Positions 1 through 5,170 of a stretch of 5,242 nt of DNA are shown one piece after another. Every line of letters starts with the position of its first letter. Position 1 is the first letter of the stretch. Position numbers and translations under genes: made by a program. The notes beneath the pieces were generated by a model that worked only from the letters and a program-made list of their open reading frames with translations, did not search any database and had not been told where the DNA came from. The stretch spans positions 154,290-159,531 of the forward strand of contig CP070709.1 in NCBI GenBank assembly GCA_020350305.1, given 5' to 3'. The stretch comes from Candidatus Bathyarchaeota archaeon (lineage in GTDB: Archaea; Thermoproteota; Bathyarchaeia; Bathyarchaeales; Bathyarchaeaceae).

Positions 1-30
1 CGCCTTTCTACTTCTCCACAATTTTCTCAT
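1..30 (-). CDS. Possible 5' end of a gene running off the left edge
   Basis: On the minus strand a good SD (AAGGAGGG, plus positions 50-43) precedes two ATGs. The first, at 37, has ideal spacing (5 nt) but reads only nine codons (MKNEKIVEK) to a stop. The second, at 30, stays open to the window edge (MRKLWRSRKA) but sits 12 nt from the SD. A TATA-like box lies upstream at 85-93. Either a real gene starts at 30, or the reading from 37 is a broken gene. Only ten residues are visible, so no family can be named. Confidence 0.25.
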   Translation of the reverse strand, partial: MRKLWRSRKA

Positions 31-84
31 TTTTCATTTTTTCCCTCCTTTGAGGTTCACTACAACGATAATGCAGGCATTGAC

Positions 85-93
85 ATTTAAATC
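85..93 (-). promoter_or_regulatory. TATA-like box facing left
   Basis: Read on the minus strand this is GATTTAAAT, close to an archaeal TATA box. Transcription would be expected to begin about 25 nt further on, near 62-66. That would leave a leader of about 28 nt holding the SD at 50-43 before the ATGs at 37 and 30. The spacing is coherent, but the call rests on motif and position only. Confidence 0.3.
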
Positions 94-100
94 TTACGAC

Positions 101-310
101 TTAAGACACCATATTCTCAGAAACAAATATGGGACAACCAAAAGCATCCCACAAAGATCCCTCGATCAACATCCCGCTTATCAAAGAATCCAAGGAGCAT
201 CTTTGAGCAGTAGCGCAACACACATCCTGAAACGGTAATTCCTCAAGAAACGTTTTAGCTCGCTGATAGGCGTTAACTCTCATGTCCTCTAGACTCGTAA
301 ATCTAACCAC
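101..310 (-). pseudogene. HEPN-like domain remnant (69 codons)
   Basis: A GTG-started open frame of 69 codons. Residues 9-25 (EDMRVNAYQRAKTFLEE) look like the first helix of archaeal HEPN proteins, which typically read RAxxFLEEA. Residues 30-50 (DVCCATAQRCSLDSLISGML) resemble the second HEPN helix (D-hydrophobic-A..EQ...L.LK..LL). Full HEPN proteins have about 120-140 residues and a C-terminal RX4-6H ribonuclease motif. Here the linker between the helices is shortened, and the frame ends before any such motif. I see no SD before the GTG. Most likely this is the decayed toxin half of a HEPN/MNT-type toxin-antitoxin pair. It abuts a PIN remnant on the other strand. The family assignment is weak, made by eye, and the frame could be non-coding. 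Confidence 0.28.
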
Positions 311-564
311 GACACTTTGAAAGGGAATTGAAAGTTACTAAAGCCTTCCTAGAGAGCCCGAATTTGACATTCTTAGACGTCAATGATACGATAAACTGGT
401 CGGCATATAATCTCGCTGAAAAGTACAGGATTGACCCTAGAGATACTATTCATATCGCTAGTGTTTTGAATCACGAGGTTTCTAAACTCATTTCCGAAGA
501 TAAAGACTTCGACAAAGAAGTATTCCCCAGCTATTCAGGTGGCTCAAGCTTTGCAAACAGTTAA
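307..564 (+). pseudogene. PIN-domain (VapC-like) ribonuclease, N-terminally truncated
   Basis: The frame opens after a stop at 304-306; a TTG at 328 would give 78 residues. Counting from that TTG, residues 1-19 (FLESPNLTFLDV) and 27-63 match the C-terminal half of archaeal PIN domains. The latter stretch contains LAEKYRIDPRDTIHIAS and LISEDKDFDK. Conserved acidic residues D39 (in RDTIH) and D58/D60 (in SEDKDFDK) are present. PIN toxins cleave RNA using a cluster of acidic residues. The first of these, near the N-terminus (the IDTN-type motif), is absent, and none of the plus frames between 60 and 306 carries it. About 55-60 residues are missing, so the protein should be inactive. The tail after DFDK (EVFPSYSGGSSFANS) is not typical of PIN and may be read-through of unrelated sequence. 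No antitoxin gene is visible. Confidence 0.6.
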
Positions 565-694
565 TGGCGCAGAAGTTAGGGAACTAGAAGAAAGCGAATG
601 GCTATTGCTGATAGGAATATACCCTATTTCAGATAACATAGGGGCAAACCTCTTCACCGCGTTTTCTGGCAAGTCGCTAGCCGAGAAAACCTGA
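521..694 (+). other. Unassigned open fragment, possible gene remnant
   Basis: In the +1-shifted frame relative to the PIN remnant, a frame open from 470 to a TGA at 692-694 gives protein-like text from about 527 onward. It includes VAQALQTVNGAEVRELEESE followed by a hydrophobic stretch (WLLLIGIYPI) and FTAFSGKSLAEKT. There is no ATG. A GTG at 539 lacks an SD. It could be the end of a gene whose start was lost, perhaps through the same event that truncated the PIN gene, or a chance open frame. I do not recognise a family. Confidence 0.2.
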
Positions 695-717
695 ATGCCA
701 TACAAGATTTGATTTAG

Positions 718-745
718 ATCCAACATGGCCTTTCAGCTGTTGGAT
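718..745. repeat. Perfect 8-bp inverted repeat between converging frames
   Basis: ATCCAACA (718-725) and TGTTGGAT (738-745) are exact reverse complements separated by 12 nt. They could form a hairpin in RNA from either strand. The hairpin sits between the end of the plus-strand remnants (stop 692-694) and the end of the winged-helix gene (stop at 789-791, minus). That is a plausible place for a transcript 3' end, but neither side has a T-tract, so it is not called as a terminator. Confidence 0.35.
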
Positions 746-788
746 GGACAAGCTAGTTGCGCATGGACTGGAAAATTCCGTGAGGTTT

Positions 789-1130
789 CTATGCAGCTTT
801 CTTATTATGCGCTTCTGCTTTGTCGAAGAACTCCAGAAGGAGTTTCGCCACTCTCTCACCGAACTCGGTAATCACATAGTACTTCTTTAATGGATCGATT
901 GGCACACTCTTGGCCAGCCCCAAATCTTCAATCTCCATCATCCGCGCCCTAAATGTTCCATCGCTGAGCGTCAGACTATGCTCCTGCATGAATCCCTTTG
1001 CATTCTTCCACCGGCCTTTCTCAAGATGTAAAAGTAAGATGCAATCGATTGCGTGATCCTTCTCCAACATCGCTTTGACTGGCGAAAGTCTTCTGTCGGT
1101 GAGGATATGCTTAACTTTTTCTTCTGTCAA
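789..1130 (-). CDS. Small winged-helix DNA-binding protein
   Basis: A 113-residue protein that looks like an archaeal winged-helix transcription regulator of the general MarR/PadR/HxlR-like fold. Residues about 15-50 form the first helices, with AIDCILLLHLEKGRWKNAKG at 27-46. Residues 52-72 (LTLSDGTFRARMMEIEDLGL) fit a recognition helix, and 73-90 (including KKYYVITEFG) form a typical beta-wing. The C-terminal helix (91-108) could mediate dimerisation. The YxITxxGxxVA pattern after the wing is common in this fold. The start is TTG: upstream in-frame codons lack ATG, GTG or TTG back to a stop, and a purine-rich AGGAGAGGG stretch lies at about 1142-1150. An ATG at 1142-1144 is in another frame and stops after four codons. 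The gene is transcribed away from the pilus genes, so it could control them, itself, or both. The target is unknown. Confidence 0.8.
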   Translation of the reverse strand: MTEEKVKHILTDRRLSPVKAMLEKDHAIDCILLLHLEKGRWKNAKGFMQEHSLTLSDGTFRARMMEIEDLGLAKSVPIDPLKKYYVITEFGERVAKLLLEFFDKAEAHNKKAA

Positions 1131-1181
1131 TTTACTACCATCCCTCTCCTTATTTTATAGTTTTCATTTAAGGATATTCTG

Positions 1182-1188
1182 CTTTTAA
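1182..1188 (-). promoter_or_regulatory. TATA-like box for the winged-helix gene
   Basis: Read on the minus strand the stretch is AAATGCTTAAAAGC, with a CTTAAAA core and an A-rich BRE-like flank. A start of transcription about 25 nt on would fall near 1159. That leaves a leader of about 29 nt with the purine-rich ribosome-binding stretch before the TTG at 1130. The core lies in a 10-bp palindrome (GCTTTTAAGC is near-symmetric at 1181-1190), so its direction is set mainly by the gene. Confidence 0.4.
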
Positions 1189-1448
1189 GCATTTAACCTA
1201 TATTACGATTCCTTAAATAATACTCATTACACAATGCTTGAGACTACTATACTTTCCCTCTTCTTTTGGAAGATTGACAGGCTCTGCGACGTACATTCCC
1301 CTAGTTGGAAGCTCCCCTTAACCTACCCGCAAATCCCTCGTTCAGAATGCCCCTTCTTGTATCATAATAGATTGAATTATGTGCGAATTTTACTTGTGAC
1401 TATGGTTGATGAGACCGCGGAGCTCTAATATACTTTCGTAAGACGCAA

Positions 1449-1486
1449 GATTTAATACATTGCTCAGAAAATAGTAGGTGTGGGAG
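1449..1486 (+). promoter_or_regulatory. Promoter and ribosome-binding site of the pilus ATPase gene
   Basis: GATTTAATAC at 1449-1458 resembles an archaeal TATA box with a purine/A-rich flank (CGCAA) before it. Transcription would begin near 1479. GGGAG at 1482-1486 is an SD 7 nt before the TTG at 1494, which supports that TTG as the start. The leader would be very short, about 15 nt. Confidence 0.45.
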
Positions 1487-1493
1487 AAGTACG

Positions 1494-3152
1494 TTGCAAC
1501 GAATCAGGCAACCTCTAAGAAAACTAAAGAAGTCTTTATCAAGAATAAAATCTTTATCAAGAATAAGATCTTTGTCAAGAATAAAATTTTCTCCTAAATT
1601 TTGGAAGAGACACAAAGTAAAATATGTTCCCTCAGCTCCTCCAAAGGCCGTTCCAAGAGGTTACACAGTTGTTGAGCGATATCCACTTCATGAACCATTT
1701 GTACACGTGGTTATTGTTCAAGATCCGAAAACAGGTCAATTTAAATATGTTTTAGACGAGCTTCGACTCGACGCCCTTGAAAAAAGCGTATATAATCAAA
1801 TATTGGAGATTCTACTTGCAGAAATTGAATCGCCAAAGGAAGAAATTCGTGACCCCCGAGAATTCTTTGACATAGAAGCAAAGAAAATCGTCAACAAATA
1901 TCGCATCAGCCTAGGGTGGCTACCAGAAGTTTCTTGGTCAAAGATTCTCTATCATGCTGAACGCGACTTAGTTGGCTTTGCAAGAATTGACCCATTGATG
2001 CGGGATCCAAGCATTGAAGACATATCCTGCGATGGCGTTGGTAAGCCTGTCTACGTTTGGCACAGAAAATACGAGAACATTGAAACAAACCTTGTTTTCA
2101 AAGAGGACGAAGAAGTCGACGACACCGTAGTCAAACTGGTTCACATGACTGGAAAACACGTCAGCTCTGCCTTCCCAATAGTTGACGCCTCTCTCCCTGG
2201 CAAACACAGGCTTGCAGTTTGTTATAGACGTGAGGTGACCCCATTCGGAACGGCCTTCACCATCAGAAAGTTTCGGGATGACCCATACTCAATAATCGAC
2301 TTGATCAATCTGGGAACATTTTCAGAAGAAATGGCCGCGTACTTCTGGTTGTGCTTGGAGAACAGAGCCTCTATAGTAGTGCTCGGCGGCACAGCTGCGG
2401 GAAAAACCACGGCGCTAAACAGTCTTGCTTGCTTGATTAAACCTGGCAGCAAAATCGTCACAATCGAAGAAACCGCTGAACTCAACCTACCCCATGAAAA
2501 CTGGGTGTCACTTATTTCAAGAAGAAGCTACGGTCTTGGGACGAATCAAAGCGGCGAAGTGACGCTTTTTGACTTGGTCAAGACTGCGATGAGGCATCGG
2601 CCAGACGTCTTAATTGTAGGAGAGATTCGTGGCAACGAAGCATACGTTTTGTTTCAAGCATTGGCAACTGGTCACGGTGGTATGTGTACCTTGCACGCAG
2701 AGGACATCGACTCAGCTGTCAAACGTCTAACTCAAAGGCCTCTGGACATAGCACCAGCGTACATTCCCCTAATGAACATTGTTGCAACAGTTCAGAGAGT
2801 TCAACTACCAAAAGCTGGCGAATTGAAAGCCTACAGGCGGATGATTTCTGTAGATGAAATCGCTGACTACGAAGACTACAGGAAAACATTCAAATGGAAA
2901 CCATTGAAAGACAACTACAATTCCTCACTAAAAAAAGGAGCTATGCTTCCAGCCATATCAGAACGCACCGGTGCCAGCATAGAAGACTTGATCGAAGAGA
3001 TACAACGCCGCAAAAATGTGTTACATTGGATGCGAGAACGAAACACGCGAACCTACAAGGACGTCGCAGCAATCATAACCGAGTATTATTCAAGACCCAA
3101 AGAATTCTATGAGAAGGAGGTAAAAGGCCCTGCCTTGGCTGGACACCCTTGA
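1494..3152 (+). CDS. Type II/IV secretion system ATPase (GspE/FlaI/VirB11 family)
   Basis: A 552-residue cytoplasmic motor ATPase that should form a hexamer and drive assembly of an archaeal type IV pilus-like filament through the membrane protein encoded next. Residues 1-40 are a basic leader with a hexapeptide repeat (14-31). About 50-290 is the N-terminal domain of archaeal pilus ATPases, with YPLHEPFVHVVI at 63-74, DPSIEDISCDG at 171-181 and FTIRKF at 255-260. The motor core has Walker A GGTAAGKT (298-305), Asp box TIEETAEL (323-330), Walker B DVLIVGE (371-377, catalytic E377) and His box TGHGGMCTLHAE (392-403). The C-terminal RRKNVLHWM (505-513) and Tyr-rich tail are typical of archaeal members. 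All catalytic motifs look intact. The start is TTG, backed by the SD at 1482-1486. No ATG, GTG or TTG lies in frame between it and the upstream stop. The next gene begins inside its last codons. The family also includes archaellum FlaI/ArlI, but no archaellum accessory genes are seen, so a pilus or secretion role is more likely. Confidence 0.93.
   Translation: MQRIRQPLRKLKKSLSRIKSLSRIRSLSRIKFSPKFWKRHKVKYVPSAPPKAVPRGYTVVERYPLHEPFVHVVIVQDPKTGQFKYVLDELRLDALEKSVYNQILEILLAEIESPKEEIRDPREFFDIEAKKIVNKYRISLGWLPEVSWSKILYHAERDLVGFARIDPLMRDPSIEDISCDGVGKPVYVWHRKYENIETNLVFKEDEEVDDTVVKLVHMTGKHVSSAFPIVDASLPGKHRLAVCYRREVTPFGTAFTIRKFRDDPYSIIDLINLGTFSEEMAAYFWLCLENRASIVVLGGTAAGKTTALNSLACLIKPGSKIVTIEETAELNLPHENWVSLISRRSYGLGTNQSGEVTLFDLVKTAMRHRPDVLIVGEIRGNEAYVLFQALATGHGGMCTLHAEDIDSAVKRLTQRPLDIAPAYIPLMNIVATVQRVQLPKAGELKAYRRMISVDEIADYEDYRKTFKWKPLKDNYNSSLKKGAMLPAISERTGASIEDLIEEIQRRKNVLHWMRERNTRTYKDVAAIITEYYSRPKEFYEKEVKGPALAGHP
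1533..1586 (+). repeat. Three 18-bp tandem repeats inside the ATPase gene
   Basis: Three units at 1533-1550, 1551-1568 and 1569-1586, consensus TCTTTATCAAGAATAAAA. Unit 2 differs from unit 1 by one base (A to G at unit position 17), and unit 3 by one base (A to G at unit position 6). Being 18 bp they keep the frame and encode SLSRIK, SLSRIR, SLSRIK (residues 14-31). The near-identity at the DNA level points to recent duplication, and gain or loss of units would not break the gene. Confidence 0.95.
3114..3121 (+). promoter_or_regulatory. Strong Shine-Dalgarno that sets the platform gene start
   Basis: AAGGAGGT, an essentially perfect SD, lies within the last codons of the ATPase gene. Eight bases later is a CTG at 3130 in the frame of the platform protein. 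No ATG, GTG or TTG in any useful position follows it at this spacing. The GTG at 3205 is 83 bases further on and lacks a comparable SD. Confidence 0.75.
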
Positions 3153-4827
3153 GGGATGGTCCTACCGACTCTTCGGAAGCTTCGCACCAAAATTTTTAGG
3201 CAGTGTGTTCGAATTCAAAGAATACTTAGAAAAGGCAAGGATTAGAATCTATCCCGAAACATATATTTCTCTAATGCTTTTTTCAGCTCTTCTAACACTA
3301 CCAGTCACTTTCGTATCCCTTGTGCTTTTGTATCTCTACCAGTGGATTCCTCTGATCTTCTTAGTGCCGACACCCACGTATGTCATGATTGGATTCATTG
3401 TTATACCAATGTCGATGACTAGCGAAAGAGCCACCGCCCTTGAAAGAGAGATGCCCTTTGCGGCAACCTACGTGACTATCATGGCATCAGGCGGAATACC
3501 TCCATACATGAGCTTCAAAAGACTTTCAGAAGTCGATTTGATGCCCGCAGTGCGCAAAGAGGCCGAAGACATAGTCAAGGATGTAGACGTCCTTGGGATC
3601 GACCAGTTGACCGCTTTGAACAACGCGGCCAAGAAAAATCCTTTGGATATCTTCAGAGATTTTGTCGCAGGATACGCTTCAACCGTCATCATTGGGGGTG
3701 ACGTCCCACATTTTCTTGAAACGAAGGCCCAGGACATTTTTAAGACGGGGGCTGCAAGAGTGAAAGCAGCCGCAGAACGCCTAGGAATGCTTCTAGAGAC
3801 ATTCATAATCATAATGGTGCTGATGTCCCTCTGCTTTTACATTCTGTTCAGCGTCGAAGCGATATACAGCACAGGCCTAGCTTCTTATTCCACCATGCTA
3901 TTATACACGTACGTTTTCACTCCGATGCTTTCAATTGTTTTCATCTATCTTGCCCATAGCATGCAGCCTAAAACGCCAGTCACAGATTGGCGGCCATACA
4001 AGGCCTTCGCACTTTCATCGTTAACAGCCATTTTTGTCCTCTTCCTACTCACAGGCTTCTTTGGAATAATCCAAACACCATTTGACGCCATCAGAAACAT
4101 TGTTGATTTACCAACCGCAGTCGCCACCGCACTTTTTATTTCCGCGGCCCCGCCAGCCATAGTTCACAGCAAACTCGCAAGGAAGAAAATTAGCACTGAA
4201 CGAGGGTTAGCCTCTTTCCTTCGAGACTTGACAGAAACCAGGAAAACTGGCTTATCTCCGGAAAAATGTATTCAAAACCTCTCCAAGCGTGAGTACGGCG
4301 CATTTAGCAAGGAACTGGGAAAGATATCCTCTCAGATTTCTTGGGGCATCCCGATTAAGCGGGTTTTTATGGATTTTCTTAAACGGACAAAGAGCTGGAT
4401 GACCCAAATCGGCGTGTTCCTTCTGATAGAAGCAATCGATGTTGGGGGCGGAACCATCGCCATGATCGAATCACTTGCAAGATTCAATAACATGACTCAG
4501 GAAGTGGAGAAAGAAAAAAAGATGAGCGTTCGACCCTATATTATGGTGCCTTATTTCGCTGCCGTTATGCTGGTAGCGACAACCGTCATGACCTTGGTCT
4601 TCACCACACAAACACTAGAGGTTGGGGGAACTATGAATATTGATATAGACTTTCTTACGACGCTCTTTGCGATATCGGGGATCGTTCACTGCTATTTGAT
4701 CGGCTTGGTAGCTGGCAAGATCACCGAGGAGGCCGTGTCCGCTGGTTTCATGCACGCCGCATTACTCGTTATAATCGCTCTCGTAGCGTCGAAGTTTGCT
4801 CCGATGTTGATGGGAGATATGTTGTGA
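3130..4827 (+). CDS. FlaJ/TadC-type pilus platform membrane protein
   Basis: The polytopic inner core of an archaeal type IV pilus-like machine, with two type II secretion F domains; it should couple the ATPase to subunit insertion. Length is 565 residues from CTG 3130, or 540 from GTG 3205. I prefer 3130: the frame upstream of the GTG reads SYRLFGSFAPKFLG, matching the conserved (I/S)xYRLFGxxAxxL start of FlaJ-like proteins, and a perfect SD lies 8 nt before the CTG. Numbered from the GTG, membrane segments are about 22-43, 49-70, 197-220, 231-251, 267-288, 303-321, 445-468, 484-505 and 513-532. The first F domain is about 79-196 (EREMPFAATYVTIMASGGIP at 80-99). The second is about 332-444 (GLASFLRDLTETRKTGLSPE at 334-353). 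Both carry the usual cytoplasmic helices and the glycine turn after the leading helix. The start overlaps the ATPase stop (3150-3152) by 23 bases, implying translational coupling. The duplicated layout fits archaeal FlaJ-like proteins more than bacterial single-domain TadB or TadC. Confidence 0.88.
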   Translation: MPWLDTLEGWSYRLFGSFAPKFLGSVFEFKEYLEKARIRIYPETYISLMLFSALLTLPVTFVSLVLLYLYQWIPLIFLVPTPTYVMIGFIVIPMSMTSERATALEREMPFAATYVTIMASGGIPPYMSFKRLSEVDLMPAVRKEAEDIVKDVDVLGIDQLTALNNAAKKNPLDIFRDFVAGYASTVIIGGDVPHFLETKAQDIFKTGAARVKAAAERLGMLLETFIIIMVLMSLCFYILFSVEAIYSTGLASYSTMLLYTYVFTPMLSIVFIYLAHSMQPKTPVTDWRPYKAFALSSLTAIFVLFLLTGFFGIIQTPFDAIRNIVDLPTAVATALFISAAPPAIVHSKLARKKISTERGLASFLRDLTETRKTGLSPEKCIQNLSKREYGAFSKELGKISSQISWGIPIKRVFMDFLKRTKSWMTQIGVFLLIEAIDVGGGTIAMIESLARFNNMTQEVEKEKKMSVRPYIMVPYFAAVMLVATTVMTLVFTTQTLEVGGTMNIDIDFLTTLFAISGIVHCYLIGLVAGKITEEAVSAGFMHAALLVIIALVASKFAPMLMGDML

Positions 4828-4881
4828 GAGAGAGCTTGAAAATTCCATTCTTTATCTAACAGACACGAGATTTCATTTCTA

Positions 4882-5052
4882 TTGTCAGTGCCATACCACA
4901 ATTATGCGTGTGCACATGGAACATCTCTGTGGATTAAGGAAGCGTGGATGCCTTTCAATTTATTTAATTTTGATATATTATGTAGTTTGACTTTTGGGAT
5001 ATATGGTGTCGCGGGCGTAATAGTGAGTCTTGAGACAGAATACTTAATATAG
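4882..5052 (+). CDS. Possible small hydrophobic protein
   Basis: An open frame of 56 codons from TTG 4882, or 34 codons from ATG 4948, ending in TAG at 5050-5052. The ATG has AGGA at 4937-4940 with 7-nt spacing, so the shorter form is the better guess. The 34-residue form starts MPFNLFNFDI and continues with a single apolar stretch (LCSLTFGIYGVAGVIVSL), long enough to span a membrane, then an acidic tail (ETEYLI). Its position between the platform and subunit genes would suit a small accessory membrane protein. I recognise no family. The surrounding DNA is AT-rich, which makes chance hydrophobic frames common. Confidence 0.25.
   Translation: MSVPYHNYACAHGTSLWIKEAWMPFNLFNFDILCSLTFGIYGVAGVIVSLETEYLI
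5043..5051 (+). promoter_or_regulatory. TATA-like box upstream of the prepilin-like gene
   Basis: CTTAATATA fits the archaeal TATA consensus, with a purine-rich stretch (GAGACAGAA) just upstream where a BRE would lie. Initiation about 25 nt downstream falls near 5072, inside the palindrome at 5059-5075. The untranslated leader to ATG 5164 would be about 90 nt, long for an archaeon. Confidence 0.4.
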
Positions 5053-5058
5053 AGGTTC

Positions 5059-5075
5059 TATACATATTATGTATA
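5059..5075. repeat. 17-bp perfect palindrome, candidate operator
   Basis: TATACATATTATGTATA is two 8-base arms that are exact reverse complements around a single central T. It covers the zone where transcription from the box at 5043-5051 should start. A dimeric winged-helix protein, such as the one encoded at 789-1130, commonly binds such sites. A protein bound here would block initiation. AT-rich DNA produces palindromes by chance, so function is inferred from position. Confidence 0.5.
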
Positions 5076-5087
5076 CGGGAAGAGCAT

Positions 5088-5170
5088 ATGAACAGTTTCC
5101 CATTCACAAAGGATGCAGGATTATGAGGTTAGTAGTCGTATGGAATGCAGGTGGAGTGAATAGATGCTAG
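5088..5170 (+). other. Two overlapping micro-frames in the prepilin leader
   Basis: ATG 5088 opens 12 codons (MNSFPFTKDAGL) ending in TGA at 5124-5126, with GGGAAGAG just upstream. ATG 5123 overlaps that stop as ATGA and opens 15 codons (MRLVVVWNAGGVNRC) ending in TAG at 5168-5170, past the prepilin ATG at 5164. Such an arrangement could couple or dampen translation, but frames this short arise easily by chance. Confidence 0.2.

Larger units (their letters stand above)
1131..1493. other. Divergent intergenic region, 363 bp
   Basis: This region separates the leftward winged-helix gene from the rightward pilus operon. It contains the leftward TATA-like box at 1182-1188, a further TATA-like stretch CCTTAAATAA at 1211-1220, and the operon's own box near 1449-1458. 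A 64-codon open frame starts at the ATG at 1234. Its composition is not protein-like, no SD precedes it, and it lies slightly too close to the 1211 box for a leaderless start, so I do not call it a gene. Most of 1240-1440 holds nothing I can assign and could carry regulator sites or an unannotated RNA. Confidence 0.45.
4828..5163 (+). other. Intergenic leader before the prepilin-like gene, 336 bp
   Basis: After the platform gene stop (4825-4827) there is no clear hairpin terminator. T-rich runs at 4850-4880 and 4954-4972 could serve as archaeal oligo-T terminators. The rest holds a doubtful small hydrophobic frame (4882-5052), a TATA-like box at 5043-5051, a 17-bp palindrome at 5059-5075 and two micro-frames at 5088-5170. 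The separate promoter suggests the subunit gene is transcribed more than, or separately from, the machinery genes. Confidence 0.5.

Noticed and set aside
50..238. A 62-codon plus-strand frame starting with TTG at 50.
   Set aside because: No ribosome-binding site, low-complexity polar text, and antisense to the better HEPN-like frame. It does not supply the missing PIN N-terminus.
544..726. Minus-strand frame of 60 codons.
   Set aside because: Serine-rich low-information text opposite the plus-strand fragment; no SD.
1234..1428. A 64-codon ATG-started plus-strand frame upstream of the ATPase gene, with a TATA-like stretch at 1211-1220.
   Set aside because: No SD, composition not protein-like, and the TATA-like stretch is too close for a normal leaderless start. 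Kept only as a note in the intergenic entry.
1400..1615. Minus-strand frame with repeated ILDKD units.
   Set aside because: This is the antisense reading of the 18-bp repeats in the ATPase gene, with no SD or promoter.
3205..3207. GTG as the start of the platform gene.
   Set aside because: It is the first standard start codon, but it lacks a good SD and would discard 25 family-like residues (SYRLFG and following) that are preceded by a perfect SD. Retained as the fallback start.
3468..3812. A 114-codon minus-strand frame inside the platform gene.
   Set aside because: Antisense shadow of a strongly supported coding sequence; the text does not resemble a protein family.
1494..4827. Archaellum (FlaI/FlaJ) operon as the identity of the two large genes.
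   Set aside because: The families overlap, but no archaellum accessory genes or archaellins are seen, and the next gene has a pilin-type rather than archaellin-type N-terminus. A general T4P-like assignment is safer.
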